In this document: positions 10,396 to 21,760 of the stretch, piece by piece | Position numbering within the stretch: position 1 is the stretch's first letter | Layout of the letters: each line of letters starts with the position of its first letter | Source: Platanthera guangdongensis | Lineage: Eukaryota > Streptophyta > Magnoliopsida > Asparagales > Orchidaceae | Assembly: GCA_039583875.1 (NCBI GenBank) | Contig: CM077160.1 | Span: 116,269,314-116,333,313 of the forward strand | DNA length: 64,000 nt | Direction of reading: 5' to 3' | Position numbers and translations under genes: made by a program | The notes under the pieces: generated by a model | What the model saw: the letters and a program-made list of their open reading frames with translations, nothing else | Told to the model about the DNA's origin: nothing | The model's database searches: none

Positions 10396-11802
10396 TCAAC
10401 ACTCCCCCTTGAAGTGAGAAGTGGTGATCAAGCCAAACATGCTACGCAACCGCTCAAAAGGCCCCTTTGACAGTGGCTTCGTGAAGATGTCAGCAAGATT
10501 GTCTTCACTCCGAACATGCCCAACCAAAAGAGATCCCTCCAACATCTTCTCCCTTATGAAGTGGTGATCGATCTCAATGTGCTCGGTCCTAGCGTGACAC
10601 ACTGGATTGTTGACCAGCTTGAGAGCACTTTCATTGTCACCCCGGAGTAAAGTTGACCCTTGCACTTCTTCATGCACATCCTCTATAAGCCTCCTCAACT
10701 AGATGGCTTCCCGAGCAGCCAAGGCCGAAGCCTTATACTCTGCCTCCGTAGTTGAGACGGACACCAAGGCCTGCTTCTTGCTACACCACGAGATGCTAGC
10801 TGATCCGCAAGTGAACACATAACCTGAAGTTGACCTTCGATCATCCGAATCACCCCCATAGTCATCATCCGTGTAACCAATCAAGGGAAAAAACGAGTCC
10901 CTTTTGTAGAGAAGTCCCATGTCAGAAGTTAATGTGACGTACTTCAGAATATTCTTTGCCTCCACTAGATGAGACTTCCTTGGTTCAGCCATAAACCGAC
11001 TTACTCGGCCAACAGCGTAAGCTATGTCTGGCCTCGTAATTGTCAGGTTGATCAAGCTCCCAACAAGAGCTCTGAACACCGAGGGATCAGGAAGAACCCT
11101 TCCCTCATCTCGTCGAAGTTTCAACCCATGTTCTAGTGGAGTAGAGCAACTCTTTCCTTCGCCCATGCCGAACCGCTTCACAATGCGATCTGCATAACCT
11201 ATTTGGCAAATGAGTATACCGCTCTTCTTCCTCTCCACTTCTAGACCGAGAAAGTGATGAAGCTCTCCCAAGTCTTTTATCTCGAAGCGTATAGCAAGCT
11301 CAGCTCTGAACCTTGCTACTTCCTCCTCCGAATTCCCTGTGATGATCATGTCATCCACATACAATAGGACCAAGACTTGCAGCTCCCCCTTCTTCTTGAC
11401 GAACAAGCTAGAATCCAAGTTAGAGGCAAGATACCCGCAGAATTGCAAATACTCTGCTATCTTCTCATACCAAGCTCTAGGAGCTTGCTTCAACCCGTAG
11501 AGAGCCTTCCTGAGCTTGCAGACATAGTCTGGATGATCTTCAGAAACAAATCCAAGTGGCTGATCCATGAAGATGTCCTTGTCAATCTCTCCGTAAAGAA
11601 AGGCATTCTTCACATTGAGTTGCCACAACCTCCATCCCTTGCTAACAGCCAAGACGATCACCACTCTAACTGAAGTCATCTTTGCAATCGGACTAAAAGT
11701 CTCCTCATATTCTTCTCCATACTGCTGTGAGAATCCTCGAGCGACCAGACGAGCTTTGTATCTATCAATGCTCCCATCAGCCTTCTTCTTCAACTTAAAC
11801 AC
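10396..11802 (-). pseudogene. Element B reverse transcriptase and RNase H
   Basis: The frame 10699-11802 has [54 protein letters not shown] and an intact LLYVDDMIITG active site. RNase H begins with GYTDDDYGGDSDDRRSTSGY and TTEAEY. A stop at 10696-10698 (TAG, at a position where relatives have Trp) splits off the last 100 codons, which carry DNESALKLVNNP, HIEIDHHFIREK and LADIFTKPLS. The frame ends inside the start of the LTR. This makes up about the whole expected RT-RNase H length. Confidence 0.92.
10402..10410 (-). other. Polypurine tract, element B
   Basis: Minus-strand AAGGGGGAG lies directly before the 3' LTR start TGTTGAAATTT. It is the plus-strand primer site. Confidence 0.9.
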
Positions 11803-12336
11803 TCACTTGCAAGTCACCGAAGTAATGCCATCAACCTTGGGCACAAGATCCCAGGTTTCATTCTTCTTGAGAGGAGCAATCTCATCCTTCATGGCATCTT
11901 CCCACTCCTTGAATCCAGTGGCCTCATTGAAGTTTGCAGGCTCTTGCTCATCCAGAGGACCTGCAAAGAAGCGGGAGACAAAGCTCACTGCATTCCCATC
12001 ACAGTAACGAGCCGGTGGCTTAATAACCCTCTTCGATTTCCGAAGGGTCGGCTCCTTGCTTACTACCTCTGTTGCTTCTTCAGGCTCAACTACTACTTGG
12101 GGCAAGCTTTGAGCAGTGCTCCCCCTGCTTCCTGAGCCAGAAGGCTCAGCCTCAGAGTTAGAAGCAACAGGAGCTGCTGGTGAAACATCAAGCTCCTCTT
12201 CCAGGCCTTCAGCAGCCACAATCGGTTCTTCATCAACCATGCTATCAGACAGCTCAACTGAGCCTCCACCATATGACGTCAGTTCGTCAAAGACAACATC
12301 TCTTGATACAACAAACTTCTTCGTCGCTAGGTCCAT
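11803..12336 (-). pseudogene. Element B integrase C-terminus, linker and RT start
   Basis: The frame starts at MDLATKKFVVSRDVVFDE (the end of the integrase C-terminal domain), continues through an acidic, Ser-rich linker, and enters RT at RFFAGPLDEQEPANFNEA and KNETWDLVPK. It is bounded by two TGA stops: at 12337, before a KKGWKCMD-like segment, and at 11803, before VFKLKKK. Both sit where related elements have tryptophan. Confidence 0.85.
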
Positions 12337-12983
12337 GCATTTCCATCCCTTCTTTCACTCATCGTAGCCAACAAAGACAAGCTTCCTTGCCTTTACGTCC
12401 AGCTTAGTTCGTGAAGCATCCGGGACATGCACATAGCAAGTTGAACCGAATACCCGAAGGTGTCCAACACTCGGCTCTCCTTCAGTAATAACTCAAAAGG
12501 TGTCTTCATGTTGATCGGGCTGAGCGGCATTCTGTTGATGACATAAGAAGCACAAGACATCCCCTCCACCCAAAAGGACCTTGGAATGTCTTTCGCATGA
12601 AGACAGCATTTGCAAGTCTCTGTCAGATGACGGATCTTCCGCTCCGCTACTCCATTTTGTTGTGGAGTGTGAGCACAAGTGAGCTCTGATTGGATCCCGT
12701 GCTTCCTGTAGAAGTTAGAAAATTTGGAGGAGATAAACTCACCACCGATGTCAGTTCTAAGCTTCTTGATCCGCAAGCCAAGCCGGCCTTCCACCAACTC
12801 CTTGAACTCCACAAACAAACGGAAGGCTTATGACTTCTCCTTCAAGAAGTAAACCCAAGTATACCTTGAGTAGTCATCAATCAGGACAAGCATGTATCTG
12901 CTTCCACCAAGCCTGGCAGTGACCGTTGGTCCCATCAAGTCACCATGAATGCACTCCAATGGTTGCTTGCTCCTTGTTTGTGA
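12337..12983 (-). pseudogene. Element B integrase core
   Basis: The 12393-12818 frame reads MFVEFKELVEGRLGLRIKKL, RTDIGGEFISSKF (second Asp) and CAHTPQQNGVAERKIRHL (Glu), then SFWVEGMSCASYVINRMP. The upstream part, to 12983, contains the first catalytic region (HGDLMGPT, YSRYTWVYFLKEKS) but is separated by a TAA stop at about 12828-12830. It encodes the strand-transfer enzyme of the element. Confidence 0.88.
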
Positions 12984-14018
12984 TTAATCAAACGGAAGGC
13001 GATGTGCCTTACCGTATTGACATCCCGCGCAAACATGCCTGTCACCAAAGGAGGACAACTTAGGTAGACCTCTCACCAAACTTCTACTAGCCATAGCCTT
13101 CAGCTTGTCCATTCCTACATGCCCCAGCCTCTCATGCCAGATATCAGCACTATCGTTGGCTCTCATTCGATCAACATAAGAATTAGTTGCAAGAACAAAT
13201 AAGTTCTTAACCCTCCTTCCTACATGAGCAACATCAGCCTTAACTGCTGATACGTTGCGAAGGAACTTCACATCTGTTGGCCCAAACAGAACAAGATACC
13301 CATCATCTACTGCATTGGTCACAGAGAAGCGGTTCTTCTTCATGCCCGGTACATGATACACACTCCTTAATGTGAGTGGCCCCTGATCACTACCCAAAGA
13401 CACAACCACCTCTTTCTCTACTACATAAACAGTATTATGAGCAGTGATAATAGCTTCATTAGATGAGTATGCTTGCATGGAGGAGAACTTCGACTTGTCT
13501 CTGGTGAGGTGATGACCACACCTGGAGTCCACGATCCATTCGCCGTTGAAGTCCTCAGTAGACAAGGCATGGACACAAGTTCCCGTCATGAAAGCTCCGC
13601 CCCATTCTGCTTCCTCACTCCTAGAACAAACTTCCTCCTTTCCTGCAGCATTCCCAGGCTGCAGCTTGACCTTGCAGTCCCGCTTGAAGTGCCCTCGCTG
13701 ATGAAACCTGTAGCACTTCAAGTTCTTCTTCCAGTCCTTAAGAGCATTGCTCCTCTCCGGCTGATAAGACGTTGAAGGCTCTTTCTCACCAGCGACCTGC
13801 TTCTTCTTCCCTTCCCATCTCTTCTTCTTCTTGCCCGTGAAGAGTGCTTCACTGCTCTCTTTAGAGAAAGTCACTCCAGCCATCTGCCTTGCCAAGCTTT
13901 CCTGTGAAGCAAGCAGATTCTCAAGCTCCAGCAAAGATGGTTGAGTAGCCCAGCCTTGAACTGATGTCACAAAGGCAACATACTCCTTCCGCAAGCTGCA
14001 GATTACGTGCCTCTTCAA
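12984..14018 (-). pseudogene. Element B nucleocapsid, protease and pre-integrase
   Basis: In this 344-codon frame residues 102-115 read CYRFHQRGHFKRDC, a CCHC knuckle whose second Cys is Phe. Residues 161-172 read WIVDSRCGHHLT, the protease active site with Gly replaced by Arg. The pre-integrase block ADIWHERLGHVGMDKLK lies near residue 300, followed by CAGCQYGKAHRLPFD. A TAA stop ends the frame before SQTRSKQPLECIHGD. The two missing key residues mean that neither RNA binding nor proteolysis is likely to be normal. Confidence 0.88.
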
Positions 14019-14060
14019 CTTATCCTCTGAGATAGGCTCATCAGGATCAAGAGCTGAAAT

Positions 14061-14474
14061 CTATGCACACAGGCTCTTCATCTTCAAGAAGTATTTAGAG
14101 ATGGACAAGTCTCCTTGAGTTGTACTGGCCAACTCATTCTCCAGGAACTTAAGTCGAGCCACATTCTTCCTATTGAACAACTCATCAATGATTGTCCAAA
14201 TATCAGCAGCCGACTCACATCCAATGATGTGATCAAATAGTTCTGGTGAAATGGCTCTTTTTAGAACAAACTCCGCCTTAGCATTTGTTTTTCTCCAGAG
14301 CCTAACCTGCTCAGCAGTACCAAAAGCAGCAGTCACTTCCTGTCTGTCGTCACCACCGATGATCTCCCATAGCTCCTCACTAAGAAGATAACTCTTCATG
14401 CACGACTTCCACTTCTTGAAGTTATTCGGCGTTAAGAGTTCAATGCCAAGACCCCTTGCATAACTCCCTTCCAT
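14061..14474 (-). pseudogene. Element B gag N-terminal part (capsid)
   Basis: It starts with MEGSYARGLGIELLTPNNFK and the WKSCMKSYLL block, and continues through AISPELFDHIIGCESAADIW and NVARLKFLENELASTTQGD. This is a copia capsid of UBN2/retrotransposon-gag type. A TAG stop at about 14056-14058 separates it from the ISALDPDEPISEDKL continuation. The start lies about 120 bases inside the primer site, as expected. Confidence 0.88.
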
Positions 14475-14583
14475 TGCAATAGCTGTTGGAACCTTTCAGA
14501 AGCTCAGAGCACCAACGCAGGTTGATCACCACTCAAGCACAGAGTAACAACACTGGTTGAACACCGCTCAAGCAACTGAACCT

Positions 14584-14596
14584 CCCTCTGATACCA
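14584..14596 (-). other. Primer binding site, element B
   Basis: Minus-strand TGGTATCAGAGGG directly abuts the LTR end AACA, with no spacer. It is of the initiator Met-tRNA type. Confidence 0.9.
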
Positions 14597-16261
14597 TGTT
14601 AAATTTTCTCAAAGTGGTCAGCAAGATAGCCCAAGCCCCAAATTAATATTCTCGGCACTACCCAGTTCGCACTTTGATCAAGAGGAAACCCAAGTAATAA
14701 GGTTAACAGCAACAACCAATGGAAGCACAAGCAGATCTTTCATTCATTTACACTTCTTTACAAGGCGAGGTATACGTAGCGAGACATGATTTCACTAGTA
14801 TATAAGCTACAACAAAAAGTACAAAAACAAGTCGGGCGGACAGCATAGGAAACCGCCGAGACCGCCAAGTCGCCAAGTCCGCCGATGCCGCCCGAGCTAA
14901 AGCTGCAATCCGCCGAATATACACGGAGCCCGTCGAAGCCGCGAGGCCGCGCGGACACACTGTTATTTGCCTAATGCTGAAGAACTGAGGAACAGACCGC
15001 CTACCCGCCTGAAACCAGCGGACAGGTTATTAAAACTTGGCAAAGTTGAAGCAGAGAACTGACAAGCTGCAGAGCGAACTGTTGAGACCGCAGCACCGCA
15101 CACTTCCAAGTACTTGACTGAAGTCAAAGCCAAACTCCTGGCTCCTTGAAGCTACCCACGCGACCTGCACATAGCAACAGTAAACTCTGAATCAATCCGC
15201 GCGGACAGAAACCTGAGACCGCAGCACCGCACCGAGCTCTACTTACTATTCACTACGTTACTGTAGACGTGTCGGGGGTCCTATTTATAGGCGAGGTGAG
15301 GAGTGTGGTCACCGCCCTAGTGGATAGAAACACTACCCCAGCCCGCGCGCTAGCAAAACCTCCTTCCGCTGAGTCCGCAAAGACTTAGCCGGAAACCAAG
15401 GAAGAACCCGCCAGGAGCAAGACACCTTTGGGCGAACTCTCATCACTCCGCCCAAGCTATGAGGACAAGGCACCAGCCCGCAAAGCCTCCAAACACTGCA
15501 GGACAGCAACCCCCTTCAGTGACTATCTGCACAAACAAGATGCAGTCCGCATACTACCAGAGCAACGCCTCCATCCGCCACAATCCCACGACCAATGGCA
15601 GTCCGCCCGGTCAATAGCGGACTCGGCAGATACTGCGGATACCCTAGTCTTGTCACAGAGTGTGACCAAGTCCAGAATCACCAAAGGGCCTAACGCGAGC
15701 TCGGCGGACATAGCTCCATCCGCCAAACGTCCAAGCAGGTCGCCACACTCCTTCTGAGTCAAGGCAGAGTCCGCAAGAACCACGCACAACTATCCAAACA
15801 AGCGACCATTTGCCGGACTCCACACACCACTCCGCCACAGCTACAGCAGTGCTGTACTACCAGAGCTCGGCAAGGCCACAGCCAAACTCCTAAGGCCAGT
15901 CCGCAACAGCAAACATCGCGGACACACCAGTCCGCAAGCCTCCCGCGGACAGGACCCAGTCCGCCGAATAACACTAGCTTGCAACACAGCCACTGAGCAA
16001 CGTACACCAGTCCGCGAACCTTTATCCGCTCAGGCCTCTCCTTGGCTAAACCAGCAAGACAGCCAATACCCTATCCGCAGATAACAGTCCGCCCAGGCCG
16101 CGGACATAGTCTGCACAACCCACTCAGAAGAACAATAACTTCCACTAGACCTATCATCAGGCCGTATAACAGCAGTCCGCCCAGTCCGCCAGTCTGCCGG
16201 CAATGTCCGCTCAGGCCGCCCGGCTTGCCCATCAACCACTTCCACTTCACAAATTTCAACA
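14597..16261 (-). repeat. Element B 5' LTR
   Basis: The edges are TGTTAAATTTTCTC and AAATTTCAACA. A TATA box is at 15281-15290 and a GTCCGC/GCGGAC array at about 14830-16230. It differs from the 3' LTR by scattered substitutions, many of them C/T or G/A, and a few small indels. Confidence 0.95.
15281..15290 (-). promoter_or_regulatory. TATA box of element B 5' LTR
   Basis: Minus-strand CTATAAATAG, in the promoter-bearing LTR of B, upstream of gag-pol. Confidence 0.7.
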
Positions 16262-16266
16262 AAAAC
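16262..16266. repeat. Target site duplication of element B, right copy
   Basis: AAAAC, identical to 8739-8743. Confidence 0.9.
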
Positions 16267-16848
16267 AACCTAGTTGTTGATATTCATGAAAGTCTACTGC
16301 ACGAACTTAACAACGACATGAATCACAATTCTACATGCAATGTATGAGATAAGATTAATTCAGACAAGCTCTAATAATTAGCTATTCATTTATAATTTGA
16401 GCATAAATAACTATGGTTTCAGAGCAGGGAGATTGAGGGGTATACCACAAAGGAAGTAGTAGCAACAGTTGTGCAGGAAAACCCCCAAGAATGGGACAAC
16501 CATGGATTAGAATTGCCAGGAGGGGATCACTCGAGATAGTTTGGACCTCTAGCGAAAACAAGAAGTTTTAGGACTGGGGATGGACTGAATGGAAGCAAGG
16601 AGAATGTCGGAGGCTTGCTATATCTATCAGAGTATGGTGTAGGAAACTACGTCGGAGCCATAGAGAAGCTTCGACGTCAACGTTAGAGGAAACGAAGCTT
16701 CACGAGGGCGTCCCAGAACTGGATGGAGATGAACGGTCGTGAGCCCATCGGAGTCATCGTTGGAAGCCGCAGGAGGAGTCATCGACACACTGGAGAGGTT
16801 TCTATGCTAGAATCGAGTGAGAGAGTGGTGGCATCTGGCGAGAAAAGG
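16267..16848. other. Unassigned stretch between elements B and C
   Basis: No retrotransposon domain or open frame was recognised. The right half (about 16630-16850) is richer in GC. It could be part of an older LTR, perhaps the other side of element H, or plain intergenic DNA. Confidence 0.3.
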
Positions 16849-16853
16849 AGCGT
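16849..16853. repeat. Target site duplication of element C, left copy
   Basis: AGCGT. The right copy at 62035-62039 is AGTGT. The single difference is a C-to-T change at a CpG. Confidence 0.7.
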
Positions 16854-19133
16854 TGTTGGGTCCATTGCTCACAATGTCCCAGATTTGTAGAAGTCAAACA
16901 AGTCAATGATATACACATAATTGTATTTGATATATGTTAGAGTTCATGCATGCAGGTTGATCCTTGTCACATTGATTGGACATGTATTCCAAGTGGTTGT
17001 GACAGATGGTTACAGGTTAGAGATGTGGAGTGATAGAAATCTGTCCAAGTCCACCGGTGTTGAGTGAAGCCAGTTCATTCAACGCCAGATGCCAAAAAGC
17101 GCTGAGTATAGTGTGGATAGTCAAAGCCCAGCAGTCTGCAAAGCAGTTCTACAGTTAAGTCCACAGACATTGATTGAAGGCAGTTCACTCAATGCCATAT
17201 AACAAGAGGCGTCGAGTATAGCTGAGTCTGTCAAAGCTTTAGTAGTGGCAAATCAGAAAAACATCTAAGTCCGGAAGTGTTGAGTAAAGACAGTTCACTC
17301 GATTCCTGAATAAGGAAGTGTTGAGTCAAGCTCTAGCAGTTGAAGATTTTGTCAAAAATTCTGGCCAAGTCCAGAATCTTCGATTGAATACAGCTCACTC
17401 AGAAGAAAGCTTCGAGTGAATACAACTCACTCAGGAGAAAACGACGTGTGATGTCAAAGCTCAAGGAAAGATGGACAGAAACATTTGTCTAAGACTAGAT
17501 ATGTTGAGTGAGGACAACTCACTCAACGCAATCAACGTCTCAGCAAGCTTGCAGACTCCAGAGAAATGGCCTAGGATAAAAGAGATGAGTGATGAAGGCT
17601 CACTCAACGGTCATAATGCCTAGCAGATAAAGAAAGTTGTAGCTAAGTCCAGGGGCATTGAGTCATAAAGATTCACTCAACGCACTCAACGACTGACAGT
17701 GCAGAAGAAATTGTCCAAGTCCAGAGGCGTTGAGTGAAGCCAGTTCGCTCAATGCACTCAACGCCTATGCAAGGCAGAAGAATTATCCAAGTCCAGACGT
17801 GTTGAGTGAAGCTAGTTCACTCAACGAACTTAATGCCCAAGCAAGGCAGAAGAATTGGCAAAGTCCAAATTCATTGAGTGAAGTCAGTTCACTCAACGCA
17901 CTCAACGCTTGGATTTAATCTACAAATTTGGATAAGTCCACAGATGCTGACATCAACAAAAGTCAACAAAAGTCAATAGAGTTCAAATTCATTGTTGGAA
18001 AGCTACAAAACACGACAAATGGCGCTGAAAGCCAATTGATCATCTACTTCTGTCAAAGCAAGTTGTAGTCAACAACTACTGGTGGTCCCCACTGCTTCAA
18101 GAAGCCGTTAATCGGCGGAAGATAAAATGGACAAGATCGGGAGCTGAGAACTTCAACTTTTACGGTTTTATTCCTTTCAAAATAGGTGGCTGAACTTCAT
18201 GTACCTCGTCATTGCTGCTGATCTTGAGAACCAAAAGTTCAGCCAGCCGCTGTAAAAGTTTCAGCAAATTAGCTGTAGCAATCTTCACCAGCTACAGAAA
18301 GATTAAAAAAGCTTTCTGAAAGAGAAGACTGGGCAGAGCTTTCAGATTTCTGCAGTCAAAGCTAGCTGTTTAAAGAGCAAATCTATAACAAGATCAAAAA
18401 CTTATTTCTGAGTTACTTCCAGCACAAGCCACAGTTTCTTGAAGATTATTTATCTTGTAGCTGAGAAGAAGATAGGGCTGAGTAAACTCAGCACAGGAAG
18501 AAGCAGGCACAGAGAAAATTTTCTCTAGTGCCATATCAACCACATCAACAAAACACTTTCTCTTCTGTAGGATCTTAACAGATCTGAGTGTAGGCCTAGT
18601 TTATTAAGCCATAGGTAAGATCCAAGTGTGGATCTGAGTGTAGGGTACATGTGCTTGAGGTAGGGCCTTTGTGCTTGAGGTAGGAGAGGTTACTCACTGA
18701 GTTGTAGTGCTAACCTCTATATACTGAGCTGTGGGACTATTGATTTAGTCTGAGGTAGGTGATCTGCTGATCACTGAGCTGTAGGAGTAGTTTGCTCTGA
18801 GGTAGGGCCTTGTGCCTGAGTTGTAAGTCTTGGAGGAGACTGAGAGATCCTGCATGATCTGTATTGTAAACTCTATGGAGCAGAGTTTTGGAGAAGTGCC
18901 TTGTCTAACATACTGTTAGAAAGGCGAGAGGGAAAGTGGGCATACCCATAGTCTTGGAAACCACTATAAAACTATTATATGCCTTTGTGTTGTGCCTTGA
19001 AAGCTAAAAGTAACTAAATCACACAAAGGAAACTAAATCACAACACACTAAGGAAGAGGGAGATTCATAAAAGACTAGAAAACCTATTCACCCCCCTCTA
19101 GGTGTTTAGCTACCTTGGAATTAAAGACTTTAA
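16854..19133 (+). repeat. Element C 5' LTR
   Basis: It starts TGTTGGGTCC and ends CTTTAA (the 3' copy ends CTTTCA), just before the primer site. It contains the GTTGAGTGA/TCACTCAAC array (17040-17930), the GAGGTAGG/CTGAGCTGTAGG-rich R-U5 part (18600-18870) and the CTATTCACCCCCCTCTAG motif (about 19084-19101). It matches 60855-62034 and, in reverse, the element D LTRs. Confidence 0.88.
17040..17930. repeat. GTTGAGTGA palindrome array with about 72-bp tandem units, C LTR
   Basis: Units of GCGTTGAGTGAA-N5-TTCACTCAACGC type recur about every 70-75 bases, linked by AAGGCAGAAGAATT and CCAAGTCCAGA words. The last three (17728-17930) are near-perfect tandem copies. Their translation gives a repeating SEASSLNALNA peptide, which I take as incidental. 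Confidence 0.85.
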
Positions 19134-19135
19134 AG

Positions 19136-19147
19136 TTGTATCAGAGG
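19136..19147 (+). other. Primer binding site, element C
   Basis: TTGTATCAGAGG differs by one base from the Met-tRNA complement TGGTATCAGAGG found in D. Confidence 0.8.
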
Positions 19148-19212
19148 GAGGTTGCTCGAGAAGGACTTAACAGTAAGAGCAGATCTCAAAGGGTACCTAA
19201 AAAGGTATACTT

Positions 19213-20993
19213 ATGGGTTCAAGAGAGAACCATAAGGATCTGAGTTCCATGAAACTTCCTATCTGTAGAAAGGAGAGTTTTGTAATCTGGAAAGAGAGAG
19301 TCAGGCTATTTATGGAAGCCTATGAACCAAGAATCTTTGTGACAGTTAAGGAGGGACCTTTCATTCCTATTAAGGTCTCAGCTCTAGATACAACAGTCTT
19401 GACTCCAAAGATATATTTAGAAATGACTAAGGATGAGGTCATATTTGTCGTACTGGACAAGAGGACACAAAATATAGTTGTTAGTGTCATAGATGATTCT
19501 ACCTTTCAGAATTTGATTCACTGCCAGACCTCAAGGAGATGTGAGACACTCTAGTGATCTAAATGGAGGGAACTAAAGAGGTCATATATTATATGAAGTC
19601 CATGCTCAAATAGGAGTGTGAGGCTTTCAGGCAGATAAAGGGAGAGAGCATAGCTGTCTGCTATGATAGATTCTTCAGGATAGTGAATGAGCTGAAGACC
19701 TATGGGAGGGTCTTGAGCCATTATGAGCTAAATGACAAGTTTCTTAGGTCTTTCACCAAAGATTAGGACACCAAGATCTGTGTCTTTAGAGAGGTGGCAA
19801 ATCTAGCTGATACTCCTCCTCATATTCTGTTTGGAAAGCCGCTCTCTTATGAGATGTAGCTGGCTGCCAAGAAATAGGAGGAGTCCATTAGCAAATCCCA
19901 AGCCAAGGAAAAGACTTTGGACTTTAGAGGAGACAATACTAAGAAGAGCAAGGAGAGGATTCCCTCTCCTCCAAGGAGGCTTGCTGACTCAGATAACATA
20001 GGGCCAAGTTCTTCTGACAGTAGCATGCCAGATGAAGACTTTGCTGCCTTCTCTAGGCAGCTTCAGAAATTGATGAGGAGGAAGCAGTGGAGTACCAGAC
20101 CTTCCTCCTCCTCTCATCACAAGGAGGATTACTACAAGGCAGAGAAGAAGCACCCCAAAGGAGGCATGTATGACTCTAAGCCCAGTAAATATATTTCCTT
20201 AAAGTTGTCTGCTACTGTTGCAGCAAACCTGGGCATGTAATAACTGACTTCCCAGTCAAGAGAATGGAGGCTGGTGATAAGAAACAACACCAGCACAAAG
20301 GGCAAGAAGGACAGGTCCTTCATTGCAAAGAAGGTGAAGAGCTATACTGACTCATCTTCATCTAATTCTGAAGAAGATGCTCTCATTAGACTGCAAGCTG
20401 CAATTGTAGATGAGGATGAAGATGCCTACATATGATGTGGGTTGATGACAATATCTGATGAAGAATCTAGTCATGATCAGCCTGATCCAACAAAGGTACA
20501 CTCTCTGTCTAATTCTTCTTTTGAGTCAGGCAATGAGACTAGTCCCAGTTCAAAAGTTTCTTCATCCCGTGGTGAAGATGACTTTGAATCTGAAGAAGAT
20601 GTCAATCAATTGATTGACAGATATGGTGACCTTTTGGATGCCTTTAAGAAAAGCAGGAATTTGACTAAGAAGCAAGCTGAGCAGATTGCCTCCCTTCAGC
20701 TAGCTACTGCCCAGCGGGATGAGACAACACCCTTGCTGGATCAGAAGGCTAGGGATGTTAGCCAACTAGAAAACATTACTGTCATCAAGATTGCCACCAT
20801 CAAGTACAAGGATGCTCTCATTAGAGATCTTGAGGAAAAGCTCAAGAGGGAGAAGAGAATTGTGGCTAGTTATTCTAAACCCGATACAGTGTTGCCCTTG
20901 ACAGACTCCTTCTCATCTCAAAAGGGTAAGAAGGGGTTGAGGTTTAAGGGAAATACTAGAGTTACCCTTCCAAAGGGAAAGGGAAAGCTTTAG
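19213..20993 (+). pseudogene. Element C gag
   Basis: It starts MGSRENHKDLSSMKLPICRK, with FVIWKERVRLFMEA as capsid start. It is broken by several stops from 19555 to 19880 (the blocks KTYGRVLSHYELNDKFLRS and LADTPPHILFGKPLSYEM are still readable). A CCHC-like knuckle CYCCSKPGHVITDF at about 20210-20250 has lost its last Cys. A coiled-coil part (20442-20993: QLIDRYGDLLDAFKKSRNLT and following) ends the gene. Homologous to element D gag. Confidence 0.85.
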
Positions 20994-21037
20994 TCCAGCC
21001 TCTGGCTTCTAAGCCTATCATCCCTTTTAAGAAGGTT

Positions 21038-21760
21038 ATGTTGCCTTCAAATAAGTATGACCAAGAAAGAATATATGGTCACTGGATGAATGGTAGATCC
21101 ACAAGTGTGAACAAAGATGTTCACAGCTATGGTGGAAGGTATAGTAGGGGAATGAATTCCTTTAAAGCTCCCCATGAGGAAATTCCAATGGTCCATCCTG
21201 AATCATTTATTTTTGGTAAGATAAATTATTGGGGTCCTAAGGTAAGATAAATTACTTGTTGCAGGTTAGTCCAAGTGCCCATACCCATATATGGTACTTG
21301 GACAGTTGTTATTTTAGGCACATGACTGTAACAAGGAGCAACTTAAAGGAGTACACTCCAATGAAGGATGGACCCAAAGTTATCTTTGGTGGTTCAGATA
21401 GAGGAGTGACAAGAGAATATGGTAAGATTACTAATGACATAGTCACAATCTCAAAAGTGGCTTAATTTGAAGGGTTGCAACATAACCTCATAAGCATAAA
21501 CAAACTTTGTGATCTTGGTAATGTCATTTCCTTCCACAAGGATCAGTGCCAAATTAAGAGGTCAAGTGACCAAAAGGTCATCTTGACAGGTACTAGGAGT
21601 GGAAATGTGTATTATTTAAATTTCCTTTGTCTTAATAAAGACTCTCCTATTTGTCTAGTTGCAAATGAGAAAGTCTCATATTTGTGTGCAATGACACAAA
21701 AGACTAGCTCATTTGAATTATAAGACAATTGACAAGCTCTTTAGTGAAGAACTAGTTAGG
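21038..21760 (+). pseudogene. Element C protease and pre-integrase region
   Basis: IWYLDSCYFRHMTVTRSN at about 21284-21340 is the protease active-site region, with Asp-Ser-Gly changed to Asp-Ser-Cys. It is followed by KVIFGGSDRGVTREYGKI and QHNLISINKLCDLG. Stops at about 21247 and 21463 and a frame change near 21720 break the frame. Confidence 0.8.

Larger units (their letters stand above)
8744..10401 (-). repeat. Element B 3' LTR
   Basis: It runs from TATTAAATTTTCTC (TG mutated to TA) to AAATTTCAACA, matching 14597-16261 along its whole length. It carries a TATA box at 9429-9438 and a dense array of GTCCGC/GCGGAC words from about 8980 to 10380. The polypurine tract abuts its right edge, identifying this copy as the 3' LTR. 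Confidence 0.93.
8744..16261 (-). mobile_element. Element B: full-length Ty1/copia retrotransposon
   Basis: LTRs of about 1.66 kb at both ends are near-identical by eye. The parts in minus-strand order are Met-tRNA primer site, gag, protease, integrase, RT, RNase H and polypurine tract. Perfect 5-bp AAAAC duplications flank it. The gag is short and lacks the Sirevirus coiled coil, and there is no third ORF, so it belongs to a different copia lineage from A and C-G. Six in-frame stops break gag-pol, three of them at conserved tryptophan positions. It appears to be one of the younger insertions in the window. Confidence 0.95.

Noticed and set aside
16400..16848. Possible host exon in the GC-richer stretch left of C
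   Set aside because: No long frame, splice signals or recognisable protein sense on either strand.
17730..17918. Open frame with SEASSLNALNA-type repeats as a possible repeat protein gene
   Set aside because: It is the translation of the LTR palindrome tandem array and has no start context or conservation beyond the DNA repeat.
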